A stretch of 64,000 bases of DNA from an uncultured Chlorobiaceae bacterium (GCA_903843305.1 CAIMPI010000034.1:28186-92185); one strand, 5' to 3'. Counted from the stretch's first letter, positions 47,895-61,781 are shown. The notes: generated from the letters alone by a model not told the origin. Numbers and translations are program-made.

Positions 47895-50260
47895 TTATGA
47901 GTGGTTTCGGTGTGACGTATTTCTTTCTGAAGTTCTATGCCTTCTGCTGAAAATAAGAAAAGAGAATCAGTTGAAAATATCATTCTGTAATCCTGTGGTT
48001 TGAAAAACGGAAGAAACTTCTGGCAATGTTCATCCAGACGCTTCAGATAGAAATAAGTGTTCTCATCAGGTTTTTCTTTGTTCCATTCCGAAGCAAGCTT
48101 TCCTTTATCCCAAGAAGCGTTTCCCATCCCAGTGCCAGAAATATAATACGTTATCCGTTCCCCTTTTGTTATGGTTATACCAGCCTTTATAACAATTTCA
48201 TAGGTAATTGATTTTGATCTTTTTCCGGATTTTACATCAGCAAGATATTGTTCAATCGAATTCTTGATCGTTTCTGTTTTTGAGAAGTCAGATATATCCA
48301 TCTCATGGTTAAGAATCTTTTCCCTGTATTCAGTAAAAAGATTGTGCAGGCCATTGATATCTTCTGTCAACAGCATCTCGAATCCCCTGCGGACAAAGTC
48401 TCTTCCGAATTTTTCGCCGCTTCTGCTGGTTAATGAAGAGCCTTTCAGGGTCATGATATTGTTATACCCTAAAAGAGCATAGTTTTTTTTCATGTATGAG
48501 ATCATTTTTCTGAATCGGCCATCATAGCCTATGTTAATACCCTCCGGCATGAGTTTGGAAACTTCATTGACAAGTTCTCTTTCAGCCAATTCAGTTGTGA
48601 TATTCTCCGGTGGTACAAAAAGAATCCCGTCGGTGTCAACCTCAATGACTTTGCATCCCCTTGTCTCAAATTCCACAATCATTTTTTTTGCAAGGCTTTG
48701 CCCTGTTGATGTCACTTTGTCGGCTTCCATAAAATCATTGAAAATACCATTGTTGAATCCAAGGTAACCATACATGGCATTGATAAGAATCTTGAATGAG
48801 CCTTGCATTGCGTCGAAATTTTCGGCGAGAGAGGTATGGCCCAGATTCTTTTCCTCCCGGGATTTCTCTTTTGCCTTGAAACGAAGTTCTTTCAGATCGT
48901 TTAATACTACCGGAAATACTCGTAATTCATCACTTTCTGGACATATATTGTAAGAAAGCATTATTGAGGGATAGAGTGATTCAACATCTGCATAGACAAT
49001 AGGCCCAAGAATTCCTTTAAGAAATACTTCTGTGTAACCGCCCGAATGCTGCTGACCTGAAGAAGGTTTTGGAATGGAGTGCTTGCAACGAAGGTATTCT
49101 CTCACGAGCAGAATTTCAATTTTTGCTGCCTGTCCAATTCTTGCTGTCATAGCGTAGGTATAGGGAAGCATTTGTACTAAGTAGAAATTGCTGCCTGAAA
49201 GCAGTGATGAAAGTGCCCTGGTTTCGCGGACATCATCCAACGCATAAGCAAGAAGCTTTTCGTGGTTATTTTTCCAGAGCGTAGCAATATCTTTGTAATC
49301 AACATAGGTTCGTTCTGGAGATGCAAAGCCGAAGTGTCTGGCTACAGCTTTCAGTCCGTAACTTTGCATTGAGCGTTTTGAGACATCATAACTCTGCACC
49401 AGAAAAAGTGTATCAATGACATGTCTGCCCGGTATATCAAAAAAGGTGTAATCAATACTTCTTTCTGCAAATCTGATGCTTGCGGGGTATGTTTTCGGAA
49501 GCATTCCGTTGCGTCCAATCGCAAAGGGAATCCCGTGTCGTTCACACCTTCGCTGGAGATACGGGAGGTCAAAATTGAAAATGTTATGGCCTTCAATAAC
49601 ATCGGGATCCATTTTAGCAATAAGGGCGACAAGCGTTCCAAGCAGTGCTTTTTCAGTGCTGTTTTTGGAATGCAGAACAGATTCCCATCCTCTGTTATCG
49701 CTCAGTGAAACAATAATAATCTCATCTTCCTCACTAACATACCCTCTTGATCGTTGTATTGACGGATCATAATTTGTTTCTATATCTATTTGCATACGGT
49801 AGATCTCGTCGAACATCATCCCCTTGAAAAGAGTCTTCCCACTTTGCAGGAGATATTGTGTTACCGCATCTCCTTTGTTATATACATGAGAGTTACTCTC
49901 GTATGTAATGTTTTTGTTTTCAGCTTTGTCGCTATATTGCCTCTTGTTTATAAAATCAAGAGCGCTCCTGTGATTTTTCAAATTCTGAAAAATTGCAAGA
50001 AATTGATAATAATTTGCACCGCCAAGTTTTATAAGCCAGAATTTCTCTTTCTCTTCAGGCACAAAACCATCAAGTAAAGAGCTGTCTGAAAGGAAAAAAA
50101 ACGGAAAGAATAATTCATCATGAAATCGAACCTCATCATTTTCCCGATTAAAAACTCTTATAGACGTATCAGATAGTTGGTATACACCAACAATACCTTT
50201 TTCTTTATCCTTACCGAATAAAAGGTCGTTGTTGATGATATCACTGATTATGTTGTCCAT
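47876..50260 (-). CDS. polB: Family B DNA polymerase, archaeal-like
   Basis: I prefer ATG 50260 ([16 protein letters not shown]), giving 794 residues. The exonuclease motifs are intact: IDIETNY (ExoI), [12 protein letters not shown] (ExoII) and YALDDVRET (ExoIII). Polymerase motif A is [10 protein letters not shown], motif [14 protein letters not shown] and motif C VDTDGILF. Motif C reads DTDG as in archaeal B-family enzymes, while E. coli Pol II has DTDS. The enzyme is a proofreading polymerase, perhaps for repair or translesion work. It lies downstream of mnmG with a parS palindrome between them. Confidence 0.93.
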   Translation of the reverse strand: MDNIISDIINNDLLFGKDKEKGIVGVYQLSDTSIRVFNRENDEVRFHDELFFPFFFLSDSSLLDGFVPEEKEKFWLIKLGGANYYQFLAIFQNLKNHRSALDFINKRQYSDKAENKNITYESNSHVYNKGDAVTQYLLQSGKTLFKGMMFDEIYRMQIDIETNYDPSIQRSRGYVSEEDEIIIVSLSDNRGWESVLHSKNSTEKALLGTLVALIAKMDPDVIEGHNIFNFDLPYLQRRCERHGIPFAIGRNGMLPKTYPASIRFAERSIDYTFFDIPGRHVIDTLFLVQSYDVSKRSMQSYGLKAVARHFGFASPERTYVDYKDIATLWKNNHEKLLAYALDDVRETRALSSLLSGSNFYLVQMLPYTYAMTARIGQAAKIEILLVREYLRCKHSIPKPSSGQQHSGGYTEVFLKGILGPIVYADVESLYPSIMLSYNICPESDELRVFPVVLNDLKELRFKAKEKSREEKNLGHTSLAENFDAMQGSFKILINAMYGYLGFNNGIFNDFMEADKVTSTGQSLAKKMIVEFETRGCKVIEVDTDGILFVPPENITTELAERELVNEVSKLMPEGINIGYDGRFRKMISYMKKNYALLGYNNIMTLKGSSLTSRSGEKFGRDFVRRGFEMLLTEDINGLHNLFTEYREKILNHEMDISDFSKTETIKNSIEQYLADVKSGKRSKSITYEIVIKAGITITKGERITYYISGTGMGNASWDKGKLASEWNKEKPDENTYFYLKRLDEHCQKFLPFFKPQDYRMIFSTDSLFLFSAEGIELQKEIRHTETTHNHEEPS

Positions 50261-50293
50261 AGTTGCATATTGAATTATTCGCAAATGTAAATT

Positions 50294-50327
50294 GACCATA
50301 TATGTTTCACGTGAAACATATATGGTC
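50294..50327. promoter_or_regulatory. parS centromere site inside a 34-bp perfect palindrome
   Basis: The 16-bp core TGTTTCACGTGAAACA (50303-50318) is the consensus ParB-binding parS site. The symmetry continues perfectly outward as 17-bp arms ending in GACC/GGTC, far beyond what ParB needs. The palindrome ends exactly one base before the mnmG stop codon and lies 34 bp upstream of the preferred polB start. As RNA it would fold into a long hairpin. No T run follows. Confidence 0.92.
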
Positions 50328-52196
50328 TCAACGGCCGAGATGTATCATAAGAATGGAGATATCTGATGGAGATACGCCAAGAATTCTTGATGCCTGGCCT
50401 ATTGTCTCTGGCAGATGTTTTTTTAATTTTTCCCTTCCTTCATTTGAAAGACCCGAAACCGTATCGTATTTAAACAATGGTGGTATTTGATGGGATTCAA
50501 GTCGCTGAATTCTATCGTTCATGAACAGATCGCGTTTGAGATAACCTTCATACTTTAGATCTATCTCAACTTGTTCATATAGTAATGGCTCAGTGCTTAT
50601 CGTGTAAATAGCGGCCTTCAGAGATGGTGAAGCGTTTACAAGCATTGACAGAGTAACACCGGGTCTTTTCAAAAGGGTTAACGCGCTTTGTGAGCTATTC
50701 ACTATCGGATACCCAAGAGAAGGAAGTATGGAGTTAATTTCTGAGGCATCTATTCTTGTGCACAACAACATTCGTTTCAGAGTTTCTATATCTGCAATTT
50801 TCTTGTTGCAAATAGAAAATAATTCTTCACTGACAAGCCCTGCGATAAAACCGAAGCGCTGCAGGCGGATATCTGCATTATCATGGCGAAGTATCAGTCT
50901 GTGCTCTGCTGATGAAGTAAACATACGATAGGGTTCATTGGTAACTTTTGTGATGAGATCGTCTATGAGTACTCCTATATAGGCATCAGAGCGCTTCAGG
51001 TAAAGTGGCGGATGGTTTTTCACCCTGAGTGAAGCATTAATGCCAGCCATTAGTCCCTGAGCAGCAGCTTCTTCATACCCTGATGTTCCATTGATCTGAC
51101 CAGCAAAGTAAAGGTTTGGACATATTTTTGTTTCAAGTGTTCTCTTTATTTGATGCGGAAAGAAATAGTCGTATTCAATAGCATAGCCCGGACGTATCAT
51201 TTTAACCCCAGCAAGGCCAGAAATGGAGCGTAAGCCCTCTAATTGAATTTCTTCGGGCAGTGACGTTGAAAACCCGTTGACATACATTTCGTTGGTATCA
51301 AATCCTTCCGGTTCAAGAAATATTTGGTGTCCTGATTTGTCGGGGAAACGGCAGATTTTATCTTCTATCGAAGGGCAGTATCTCGGCCCGACACCCTTTA
51401 CTTTGCCTGTGAATAGTGGCGATCTGTCAAATCCTTTTTTTAGTATTTCATGGGTTGCCGTAGTTGTTTTTGTAACGAAACACTTAATCTGTTTGCGCTT
51501 TGGTTGATTAAGAGTTTTGAATGAGAATCTTACAGGTTCGTCGTCTCCTCTTTGTTCCTCAACCATCGAGTAGTCAACACTTCGCGCGTCAATCCGTGGG
51601 GGAGTTCCTGTTTTTAGTCTACCTGATATAAAACCAAGACTGACAAGGTTTTCAGTAAGACCGTGAACCGGAGGTTCTGCAATAGTCCGCCCGCCTTCAT
51701 AATGGGTCATTCCGATATGTATGAGTCCATTCAAAAACGTTCCGCAGGTCAGAATTGCGACTTCACCCTTGACCTTTCTCCCTGATGAGAGAACTACAGC
51801 AGCAAATGTTCCAGACGAAGAGCATTCAATGGCCGTTACTGTATCCTGGAGTAAATCTATATTTGGTTCTCGTTCAATTGTTTTACGCATGTAAAGTGAG
51901 TACAGCGTGCGATCTGCTTGGGCTCTCGGAGAGTGCATGGCCGGTCCTTTGCTTCTGTTAAGCATTCTAAACTGGATCCCTGATGCATCTATTGCTTTTG
52001 CCATTTCGCCACCTAGGGCATCAATTTCTCTGGTGATTTGCCCTTTTGCGACACCTCCAATGGCCGGATTACAGGACATACGTGCTATCGCTGTAAGGTC
52101 AGATGAAATAAGTAGGCATGTGCAACCCATTCTTGCTGCGGCAAGTGCAGCCTCACAGCCAGCATGGCCAGCACCGGCAACTATGATATCATACAT
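50328..52196 (-). CDS. mnmG: tRNA uridine 5-carboxymethylaminomethyl modification enzyme MnmG (GidA)
   Basis: I start at ATG 52196 ([24 protein letters not shown]), giving 622 residues, the usual length. The track ORF runs upstream through a parS site. The FAD motif [33 protein letters not shown] and [24 protein letters not shown] are diagnostic. With MnmE it modifies the wobble uridine of several tRNAs. gidA often neighbours rsmG-parA-parB near origins; here only the parS sites are present. Confidence 0.97.
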   Translation of the reverse strand: MYDIIVAGAGHAGCEAALAAARMGCTCLLISSDLTAIARMSCNPAIGGVAKGQITREIDALGGEMAKAIDASGIQFRMLNRSKGPAMHSPRAQADRTLYSLYMRKTIEREPNIDLLQDTVTAIECSSSGTFAAVVLSSGRKVKGEVAILTCGTFLNGLIHIGMTHYEGGRTIAEPPVHGLTENLVSLGFISGRLKTGTPPRIDARSVDYSMVEEQRGDDEPVRFSFKTLNQPKRKQIKCFVTKTTTATHEILKKGFDRSPLFTGKVKGVGPRYCPSIEDKICRFPDKSGHQIFLEPEGFDTNEMYVNGFSTSLPEEIQLEGLRSISGLAGVKMIRPGYAIEYDYFFPHQIKRTLETKICPNLYFAGQINGTSGYEEAAAQGLMAGINASLRVKNHPPLYLKRSDAYIGVLIDDLITKVTNEPYRMFTSSAEHRLILRHDNADIRLQRFGFIAGLVSEELFSICNKKIADIETLKRMLLCTRIDASEINSILPSLGYPIVNSSQSALTLLKRPGVTLSMLVNASPSLKAAIYTISTEPLLYEQVEIDLKYEGYLKRDLFMNDRIQRLESHQIPPLFKYDTVSGLSNEGREKLKKHLPETIGQASRILGVSPSDISILMIHLGR

Positions 52197-52208
52197 GAGG
52201 AAAAAAAT

Positions 52209-52224
52209 TGTTTCACGTGAAACA
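52209..52224. promoter_or_regulatory. parS centromere site upstream of mnmG
   Basis: TGTTTCACGTGAAACA is a perfect 16-bp parS consensus palindrome. It lies 12 bp upstream of the mnmG start and about 10 kb from oriC. The flanks are not symmetric, unlike the other parS. ParB bound here would cover the mnmG promoter region. Confidence 0.92.
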
Positions 52225-52433
52225 TTCATTGACTGATTAATGTTTTTGATGCGGAAGATACAAATAATAGAGCTTTTCTGTCTCATAATTCAGATGTCAG
52301 ACTCTGCACTGAGATATATAATATGTAAAATATTTGTATTATTGATGATTCTTGCAAAGATGGGGAAAATTTTTTAAACTATCCAGTAATCTTGGTGTTT
52401 AGCGTACAGTTGCTTTTAATCCGTATTGAACCC

Positions 52434-52871
52434 ATGAAAAGAAGACAATTTCTTGCGGTAAGCACCATTTTTTCGACTTTTTTATTGATAAAGCCGGTAA
52501 AGCTGCTGGCAGAATGGAGTGCAAAAAATTTTCAGCAGTGTTCAATAGACCAGGCATTCATGAATGCATTGGGAACCCGAGAAATTGTCACATCAGATAC
52601 TATTACCATCCGTGTCCCTTCCGTAGCAACCGATAGCTCCACGGTGCCTGTTGAAGTATATTCGTCATTGAAGGGTGACCAGCTCTATCTTTTTGTTGAA
52701 AAGAATTTTGTACCGCTCGTCTTCAAATGCTCTCTGCAGGGTAATGCGATTCCTTGGTTTTCCCTTAATATTAAAATGAAAGAAAGTTCAGCGCTTTATG
52801 CTGTTGTCAGAGAAGGGGGGAAATTTTTTATGGCATCAGTACATGTTGAAATATCGTCGCAAGCCTGTTGA
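52434..52871 (+). CDS. SoxY-like sulfur carrier protein with a C-terminal cysteine but no GGCGG
   Basis: I start at ATG 52434, giving 145 residues. It has a Tat-like signal (MKRRQFLAVSTIFSTFLLIKP), so export to the periplasm is likely. The mature part follows the SoxY pattern: TITIRVPSVATDSSTVPVEVY, LYLFVEKNFVPLVFKCSL, SLNIKMKESSALYAVVREGGKFF and VHVEI. Canonical SoxY ends in GGCGG, whose cysteine holds the thiosulfate sulfur. Here the tail is ISSQAC with cysteine as the last residue and no glycines. It is followed by a soxZ-like gene and fccAB. No soxA, soxX or soxB lies in the window. Confidence 0.82.
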   Translation: MKRRQFLAVSTIFSTFLLIKPVKLLAEWSAKNFQQCSIDQAFMNALGTREIVTSDTITIRVPSVATDSSTVPVEVYSSLKGDQLYLFVEKNFVPLVFKCSLQGNAIPWFSLNIKMKESSALYAVVREGGKFFMASVHVEISSQAC

Positions 52872-52895
52872 ATAAGGAATTTTATATTTTTTACA

Positions 52896-53216
52896 ATGAG
52901 CAGCAGTATAAGAATTCTTGCAAGTGAAGAGAATGGTATTGTTTCCGTCAAGGTTATTATTCCCCATCCAAATGAATCCGGCACAAGAAAAAATGAGCAA
53001 GGTTTTGTTGTACCAGCCTATTTCGTAAGGGAGGGTTCTGTTACCATTAATGGAGATTCTCTTTTTGTCATAGAGCTTGGTCCTTCGGTCTCAAAAGATC
53101 CGTTTCTGCAGTTCCGTTTTACAGGGAAAAAAGGTGATGTACTTAAGGTTGTCTTTCTTGACAATCATGGGGGCTTGTTTGAGGCAGAAACGATTGTGCA
53201 GCAGAGTCAACGTTAA
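52896..53216 (+). CDS. soxZ: SoxZ-like protein
   Basis: The 106-residue protein matches SoxZ: VSVKVIIPHPNESGTRKNEQGFVVPAYFVREGSVTINGD and ELGPSVSKDPFLQFRFTGKKGDVLKVVFLDNHG. SoxZ pairs with SoxY in the periplasm and has no signal peptide of its own; it usually rides with SoxY. The gene starts 24 bp after soxY-like and precedes fccA, so the four genes probably form one operon. Confidence 0.9.
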   Translation: MSSSIRILASEENGIVSVKVIIPHPNESGTRKNEQGFVVPAYFVREGSVTINGDSLFVIELGPSVSKDPFLQFRFTGKKGDVLKVVFLDNHGGLFEAETIVQQSQR

Positions 53217-53284
53217 TTTCCGAAGTTTCAGCCAAGTAATTCTGTGTGTCTTAATTATTATAACTAACTATGGGGGAATACTTT

Positions 53285-53668
53285 ATGGTTTTAAAACTAG
53301 GGATACGGCTAGCTGTATGCGCTCTCTCGTTGATGGTGATTGCTACGGGGAGCGGCATCTTGTCTGCAGCAGGCAGGGTCAGTTCAAAACCCGAGGGCCA
53401 AGTGCACTCACAAAAGGCCGAGTTTAATCCCCGGGGCCAAGTGCTTGCACTTTCCTGCACCTCTTGCCATGGAACGGATGGAAAAAGTGCTGGTATTATT
53501 CCTTCGATTTATGGCAGATCGGCAGTATATCTCGAAACTGCATTGAAGGCATTCAAGTCAGGAGCCCGTTACTCTACGGTTATGAGTCGTCACGCCAAAG
53601 GGTACAGTGATGAAGAGCTCCGATTGATCTCCGAGTATTTTGCAATGATCTCGCACAACCATAAATAA
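53285..53668 (+). CDS. fccA: Flavocytochrome c sulfide dehydrogenase, monohaem cytochrome c subunit
   Basis: I choose ATG 53285 because GGGGGA lies 7-8 bp upstream; the track ORF begins five codons earlier. The product is about 127 residues with a signal peptide ([23 protein letters not shown]). One haem site, CTSCH, and a likely axial methionine ([11 protein letters not shown]) are visible. A short imperfect repeat, EGQV/RGQV, lies before the haem and is backed by an 11-bp direct DNA repeat. It takes electrons from FccB during sulfide oxidation. Confidence 0.9.
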   Translation: MVLKLGIRLAVCALSLMVIATGSGILSAAGRVSSKPEGQVHSQKAEFNPRGQVLALSCTSCHGTDGKSAGIIPSIYGRSAVYLETALKAFKSGARYSTVMSRHAKGYSDEELRLISEYFAMISHNHK

Positions 53669-53682
53669 GCCGGAGAATGATT

Positions 53683-54975
53683 ATGCTTCAAAAACTTACA
53701 CGCAGGGATTTTAATAAACTCCTCTTGTCGGGTGTTGCAGGTTCTGCGCTAGGGCTGTTCGGGAAATCGAATACAGCTTTTGCCTCAACAAAACGAGTTG
53801 TGGTTATCGGAGGTGGTTTCGGGGGAGCCGCCGCTGCAAAATATTTAAGAAAACTTGATCCTTCAATTGCTGTAACTCTTGTTGAACCGAAAGCGATTTT
53901 CTACACCTGTCCATTTAGTAACTGGGTACTTGGCGGTCTGAAAACAATGGAGGATATTGCCCATACCTATACCGTACTGAAAAACAAATACCAGATAAAC
54001 ATTGTGTCGGATGTCGTTACCAGCATTGATGTAACGAAAGGTACGGTTAAACTGAAAAGCGGCAATGTACTGAGTTACGATCGGCTTGTTGTTTCTCCAG
54101 GTATTGATTTTAAATGGGATTCTATCGGAGGATATAGCGAAAGCGTCGCTAACAGCAAAATGCCTCATTCCTGGCATGCAGGACCCCAAACTATTTTGCT
54201 GCATAAACAACTCCTTGGCATGAGGGATGGAGGCAATGTGTTCATTTGTCCCCCAGCCAACCCATTCAGATGTCCTCCAGGCCCCTATGAACGAGCGAGT
54301 CTTATTGCGTATTATCTGAAAGAGCACAAGCCGAAGTCAAAAATTATCATTTTTGATGCCAAGGAGAATTTCTCGAAACAGGAATTGTTCAAAAAAGGGT
54401 GGGAGCGCCTTTATCCTGGCATGATTGAATGGCGATCGAGTGCAATGGGCGGAAAGGTGAGCAGGGTTGATGCCGGCGCAATGACCGTTACCACTGAATT
54501 TGGCGTTGAGAAAGGTGATGTTATCAATGTCATTCCAGCACAGAAAGCTGGTAAAATAGCTTTTGATGCTGGTCTTACCGATGCCACAGGATGGTGCCCG
54601 ATCAATCCCGTGTCGTTTGAGTCAACTATTCATCCCGGAATCCATGTGATTGGTGATGCCTCTTTTGCAGGAGCCATGCCGAAGTCAGGATTTGCAGCCA
54701 GCAGCCAGGGAAAGGTTGCCGCTGCCGCCATCGTCCGGTTGTTCCAGGGCAAGGTTCCTGCGGCTCCTTCGTTGGTCAATACTTGCTACAGCCTGCTTGC
54801 TCCAAAATACGGTATCTCAGTTGCTGGTGTCTACAAGCTTACCGTTGAGGGTATTGTTGAAATCAAGGAGGCCGGTGGATTGACGCCGATCAATGCCGAT
54901 GATGATCAGCTCAGAGAGGAAGCCCTCTTTGCTGAAGGCTGGTACAAGAATATCTCTCTGGATACCTGGGGATAA
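53683..54975 (+). CDS. fccB: Flavocytochrome c sulfide dehydrogenase, flavoprotein subunit
   Basis: ATG 53683 ([17 protein letters not shown]) has GGAG at 7-bp spacing; the track ATG is two codons earlier. The 430-residue protein has a twin-arginine signal (RRDFNKLLL). It then shows the FAD motif [47 protein letters not shown] and the FccB C-terminal domain. The two redox cysteines are in [13 protein letters not shown] and [10 protein letters not shown]. It oxidises sulfide to polysulfide or sulfur in the periplasm. A strong terminator follows. Confidence 0.95.
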   Translation: MLQKLTRRDFNKLLLSGVAGSALGLFGKSNTAFASTKRVVVIGGGFGGAAAAKYLRKLDPSIAVTLVEPKAIFYTCPFSNWVLGGLKTMEDIAHTYTVLKNKYQINIVSDVVTSIDVTKGTVKLKSGNVLSYDRLVVSPGIDFKWDSIGGYSESVANSKMPHSWHAGPQTILLHKQLLGMRDGGNVFICPPANPFRCPPGPYERASLIAYYLKEHKPKSKIIIFDAKENFSKQELFKKGWERLYPGMIEWRSSAMGGKVSRVDAGAMTVTTEFGVEKGDVINVIPAQKAGKIAFDAGLTDATGWCPINPVSFESTIHPGIHVIGDASFAGAMPKSGFAASSQGKVAAAAIVRLFQGKVPAAPSLVNTCYSLLAPKYGISVAGVYKLTVEGIVEIKEAGGLTPINADDDQLREEALFAEGWYKNISLDTWG

Positions 54976-54988
54976 AAATTAAAGCAAT

Positions 54989-55031
54989 CCAACGTAAAAA
55001 GCCCGGCATTTTACCGGGCTTTTTACGTTGG
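54989..55031 (+). terminator. Strong stem-loop terminator after fccB
   Basis: A perfect 18-bp stem (CCAACGTAAAAAGCCCGG and its complement) with a 7-nt loop lies 13 bp after the fccB stop. The ascending arm contains A5 and the descending arm T5, so the GC-rich core AGCCCGG/CCGGGCT followed by TTTTT acts as a classical terminator. The symmetry also allows termination on the other strand. Confidence 0.92.
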
Positions 55032-55130
55032 AGCCATATCTGGCCAGCATTGATTGGTGTATGCAGATTGTTAGTTAATCACTACCCCATTTTATATATT
55101 GGCTGAACTATTTCTTCCGAGCGAAACGCG

Positions 55131-56993
55131 ATGTCATCAATGAAAAATAAACGTTTTAACCTTCTTCTTATTGCTGTAGTCACTCTTGTGGCCGCCTGGT
55201 CATTATGGCCGACCTGGCGAGACTACTCACTTTCGAAGCAACTCAAGAGTTTTGGATCAGCCCAGGACAGTCTTAAATATGCGTTGAATCATCGTGAAGA
55301 GATTGAGGATGCACGCAAAAAAAGTCTGAAGCTCGGTCTGGATTTAAAGGGTGGTATGCATCTGGTTATGGAAGTAGATCAAGTGGATCTGTTTGAACAG
55401 AAAGCATGGAATAAAGATGCCAAGTTTGCTGCCATCATGCAGGTTGTAAGGACAAAGGCCTCCAAAAGCGATATCAGGGTTATCGATCTTCTGGTTGCTG
55501 AATTCAGGAATGAAAATATTCGACTGAGCCGTTATTTTTATGATATCCGCAACAGCGATCAGGAAATTGTAGGAAAACTGGAAAAGGAATCTGAAGACGC
55601 CCTCAATCGAGCCAAAGAGATAATCCGCAATCGAATTGACCAATATGGTGTTGCTGAACCGGTTATTACTACACAGGGAAGCAGAAAAATTATTATAGAG
55701 CTTCCCGGAGTTTCGGATGAAAACAGGGTGAGAAATTTGCTGAAAGGTACCGCAAAGCTTGAATTCAGGGTTTTGCGCGAACCGGAAGTTATGATCAGAA
55801 CGCTTGACAGGATCAACTCATATCTTGTAGAAAACCGAGTTGTTGCACATGCCGCTCCTGTTGCCGATTCATCATCATCAGTACTTGCTCCTGTTCCGCA
55901 AACTGGCGGATCGCCAGCCCAGCCAGGCAGCAACTCCTCTTCTGCCAAACCTCTGTATGATGTTATTGGCGTTTTTCAGAATGGGACAGCCTATACTGCC
56001 GAACATACTAAAGAGTTTGTTGTATCGTTGTTGCATCGCAGTGACATACAGGCGCTTCTGCCTCCAGATACGGAACTATTGCTTGCCGCCAAGCCGGAGG
56101 TAGGTAAAACGGGTGAAAAACTCTATCCGATCTATCTTGTCAGAAAAAGCCCTGAACTTACGGGTGGGGTTATTACGGAAGCAAAGGCCACATTTGGTTC
56201 GCAGGGTGTTCAGCCTGAGGTATTGATGTCGATGAACTCGGAAGGAACCTCGAAATGGGCACGTATTACCGGTGCAAATATCGGCAAGCGTATTGCGATA
56301 GTGCTGGACGGGGCGGTTTACAGCGCTCCGGTTGTCCAGTCGAAGATTCCGAATGGTAATTCAGTGATCAATGGGATTGAAAGCCTTGAGGAGGCAAAAG
56401 ATCTTGAAATTGTACTGAAAGCTGGAGCGCTTCCTGCGCCAGTCAGGATTACTGAAGAACGAAGCGTTGGGCCATCACTCGGCGCCGATTACATCCGGGC
56501 AGGAATGCAGTCTCTTGCATGGGCATTCTGTGCGGTGTCCGTTTTTATGCTTGTCTACTATAAAAAAGCCGGTATCGCGGCAGATATAGCCCTGGTGCTG
56601 AATATCCTCATTGTACTGTCAGTACTTGCAGGGTTTAATGCCTCTCTTTCATTGCCGGGCATTGCTGGTATTGTACTGACCATTGGTATGGCGGTTGATG
56701 CTAACGTGCTGATCTATGAGAGGATACGAGAAGAGCTTGCTGAAGGAAAATCTGTGGTTTCTGCTGTAACGCAGGGTTATGATCGGGCGTTTTCCTCTAT
56801 TCTTGATTCGCATGTGACGACTCTGTCTGCGGCCTTTCTTCTCTACACTTATGGTATAGGCCCAATTCAGGGTTTTGCTGTAACGCTGATGATTGGTACT
56901 TCTGCAAGCTTGTTTACAGCTATCGTGGTTAGCAGGGAGATTTTCCATCTGCTGCTTGCCAAAAATCTTATGTCAGACAAAAGTTTCGGTTAA
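55131..56993 (+). CDS. secD: Protein translocase subunit SecD
   Basis: The 620-residue protein has an N-terminal helix, the D1 region [19 protein letters not shown], the P1 periplasmic domain, [22 protein letters not shown]-type motif (here [16 protein letters not shown]) and the membrane domain with [25 protein letters not shown] Ser/Pro-rich insertion ([16 protein letters not shown], near 245-265) lies in the periplasmic part. With SecF it pulls secreted proteins across the membrane using the proton gradient. secF follows after 21 bp. Confidence 0.96.
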   Translation: MSSMKNKRFNLLLIAVVTLVAAWSLWPTWRDYSLSKQLKSFGSAQDSLKYALNHREEIEDARKKSLKLGLDLKGGMHLVMEVDQVDLFEQKAWNKDAKFAAIMQVVRTKASKSDIRVIDLLVAEFRNENIRLSRYFYDIRNSDQEIVGKLEKESEDALNRAKEIIRNRIDQYGVAEPVITTQGSRKIIIELPGVSDENRVRNLLKGTAKLEFRVLREPEVMIRTLDRINSYLVENRVVAHAAPVADSSSSVLAPVPQTGGSPAQPGSNSSSAKPLYDVIGVFQNGTAYTAEHTKEFVVSLLHRSDIQALLPPDTELLLAAKPEVGKTGEKLYPIYLVRKSPELTGGVITEAKATFGSQGVQPEVLMSMNSEGTSKWARITGANIGKRIAIVLDGAVYSAPVVQSKIPNGNSVINGIESLEEAKDLEIVLKAGALPAPVRITEERSVGPSLGADYIRAGMQSLAWAFCAVSVFMLVYYKKAGIAADIALVLNILIVLSVLAGFNASLSLPGIAGIVLTIGMAVDANVLIYERIREELAEGKSVVSAVTQGYDRAFSSILDSHVTTLSAAFLLYTYGIGPIQGFAVTLMIGTSASLFTAIVVSREIFHLLLAKNLMSDKSFG

Positions 56994-57014
56994 TATTTCA
57001 AGACGTTTCAACCC

Positions 57015-57950
57015 ATGAGGATATTTCAGAAGACCAACTTTAACTTTATCAAGTATCGTAAAATAGCGTACGGTTTTTCAGTCATCGTGCTTCTTGCGGG
57101 TGTGGTCTCGCTCGTGGTTAAGGGGCTGAACTATGGAATTGATTTCAGGGGAGGTTCCGAGGTAGTGATACGGTTTGATAAAAACATTGATGTAGGACAG
57201 ATTCGTTCGGTTCTTGATGCCGCAGGCGTTTCAGGAACCTTGAAGCAGTATGGTATGGATCGTTCTTTTCTATTCAGCACCGTTTTTCAGGGAGATATGG
57301 GGCAATTGAAATCGTTGCTTTCCAACGCCCTTAACGACCGGATCAAGGGTAATCATCACGAAATTGTGCGTATTGATGTCGTTGGTCCGAGTATTGCTTC
57401 TGATTTGAAATGGTCGGCACTCAAGGCGCTTTTTGCATCACTTTTGGCGATTCTTCTGTATGTAGGCTTTCGGTTTGAAATAAAATTTGCAACAGCCGGG
57501 GTGGTTGCAATTTTTCATGATATCCTGACCGTACTTGGTCTCTTCAGTATTCTTGGAGGTTTGTTCGCCTTCATGCCACTTGAAATGGACCAGAGCATTA
57601 TTGCCGCTTTTCTGACGATAGCCGGTTATTCCATTACCGATACGGTTGTGGTCTACGATCGTATTCGGGAGAGAATACGGGGCCAGAAACCTTCTGAGTA
57701 TGAAAGAATATTCAATGAAAGCATGAACCAGACTCTTAGCAGGACGATTATTACGTCAGGAACTGTGCTTCTCTCGGTTTTTGTTCTCTTTATCTTTGCT
57801 GGACCAGCCATCAGGGGTTTTGCTTTTGCCGTTTTTACCGGAATTATGATAGGAACTTATTCCTCAATTTTTGTTGCTGCACCCCTCGTTTATGACTGGC
57901 TCAGGATTACAAAAAGTTCGGTTCGTTTGAGAGGAAGCAAGCTTTCCTGA
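57015..57950 (+). CDS. secF: Protein translocase subunit SecF
   Basis: The 311-residue protein has KGLNYGIDFRGGSEVVIRF after the first membrane helix and the six-helix export domain with GYSITDTVVVYDRIRERIRG. It forms the SecDF proton-driven export complex with the preceding gene product. The separate secD and secF genes are the ordinary arrangement. Confidence 0.96.
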   Translation: MRIFQKTNFNFIKYRKIAYGFSVIVLLAGVVSLVVKGLNYGIDFRGGSEVVIRFDKNIDVGQIRSVLDAAGVSGTLKQYGMDRSFLFSTVFQGDMGQLKSLLSNALNDRIKGNHHEIVRIDVVGPSIASDLKWSALKALFASLLAILLYVGFRFEIKFATAGVVAIFHDILTVLGLFSILGGLFAFMPLEMDQSIIAAFLTIAGYSITDTVVVYDRIRERIRGQKPSEYERIFNESMNQTLSRTIITSGTVLLSVFVLFIFAGPAIRGFAFAVFTGIMIGTYSSIFVAAPLVYDWLRITKSSVRLRGSKLS

Positions 57951-58047
57951 GGGCCTTTGTTCATGATTTTTGGAGTTATGAGTCTGTAATTTTGTGCCCT
58001 TTGTGGCCAGAAAACGTAAACGATATTCACCTTTCAGGAGTCGGTGC

Positions 58048-61365
<3,318 letters not shown>

Positions 61366-61388
61366 TTATTATGCTTGTCTTATGTCAT

Positions 61389-61781
61389 TCAGGAGTTTGC
61401 CCAGAAGGCATCCTGAAAATGTTCGACAGTGAAGGAGTCTATTCTGTTTTCCACCATTCCTTGTACCAGAATAGCAACTACATCGAAACGGCAGTCACTA
61501 TCCATGTCACCGGATAACGCCAGGTAAGCACGAGCAGCTTTGATGATTTCCCGCTGTTTCTGCGGTGTCACCGATTCAGCCGGATGCCCTTTTGCAGAAG
61601 AGAATCGTGTTTTCACCTCAACAAAACAAAGTGTTTGCTGGTGCCGGGCGATAATGTCTATCTCATTGCGATGGAAACGGTAATTGCGCTCAATGATATG
61701 AAACCCCTGATTAGCCAGATAGTCAGCGGCAATCTGTTCACCTGCGGGTCCAAGCAGATGAGGATCGTAAGTTGCCTTCAT
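61389..61781 (-). CDS. YraN family protein (UPF0102)
   Basis: I start at ATG 61781 ([27 protein letters not shown]), giving 130 residues; this start overlaps the rnhB stop (ATGA). The endonuclease-like core has [20 protein letters not shown], matching the D-ExK nuclease pattern of UPF0102. The function is unknown. The family commonly sits next to rnhB, as here. Confidence 0.88.
   Translation of the reverse strand: MKATYDPHLLGPAGEQIAADYLANQGFHIIERNYRFHRNEIDIIARHQQTLCFVEVKTRFSSAKGHPAESVTPQKQREIIKAARAYLALSGDMDSDCRFDVVAILVQGMVENRIDSFTVEHFQDAFWANS

Noticed and set aside
52197-52286. N-terminal extension of mnmG in the track
   Set aside because: The extra 30 residues are encoded across a parS site and precede the normal [10 protein letters not shown] start.
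54989-55031. Possible operator palindrome after fccB
   Set aside because: The GC core followed by T5 and its place directly after the operon fit a terminator better.
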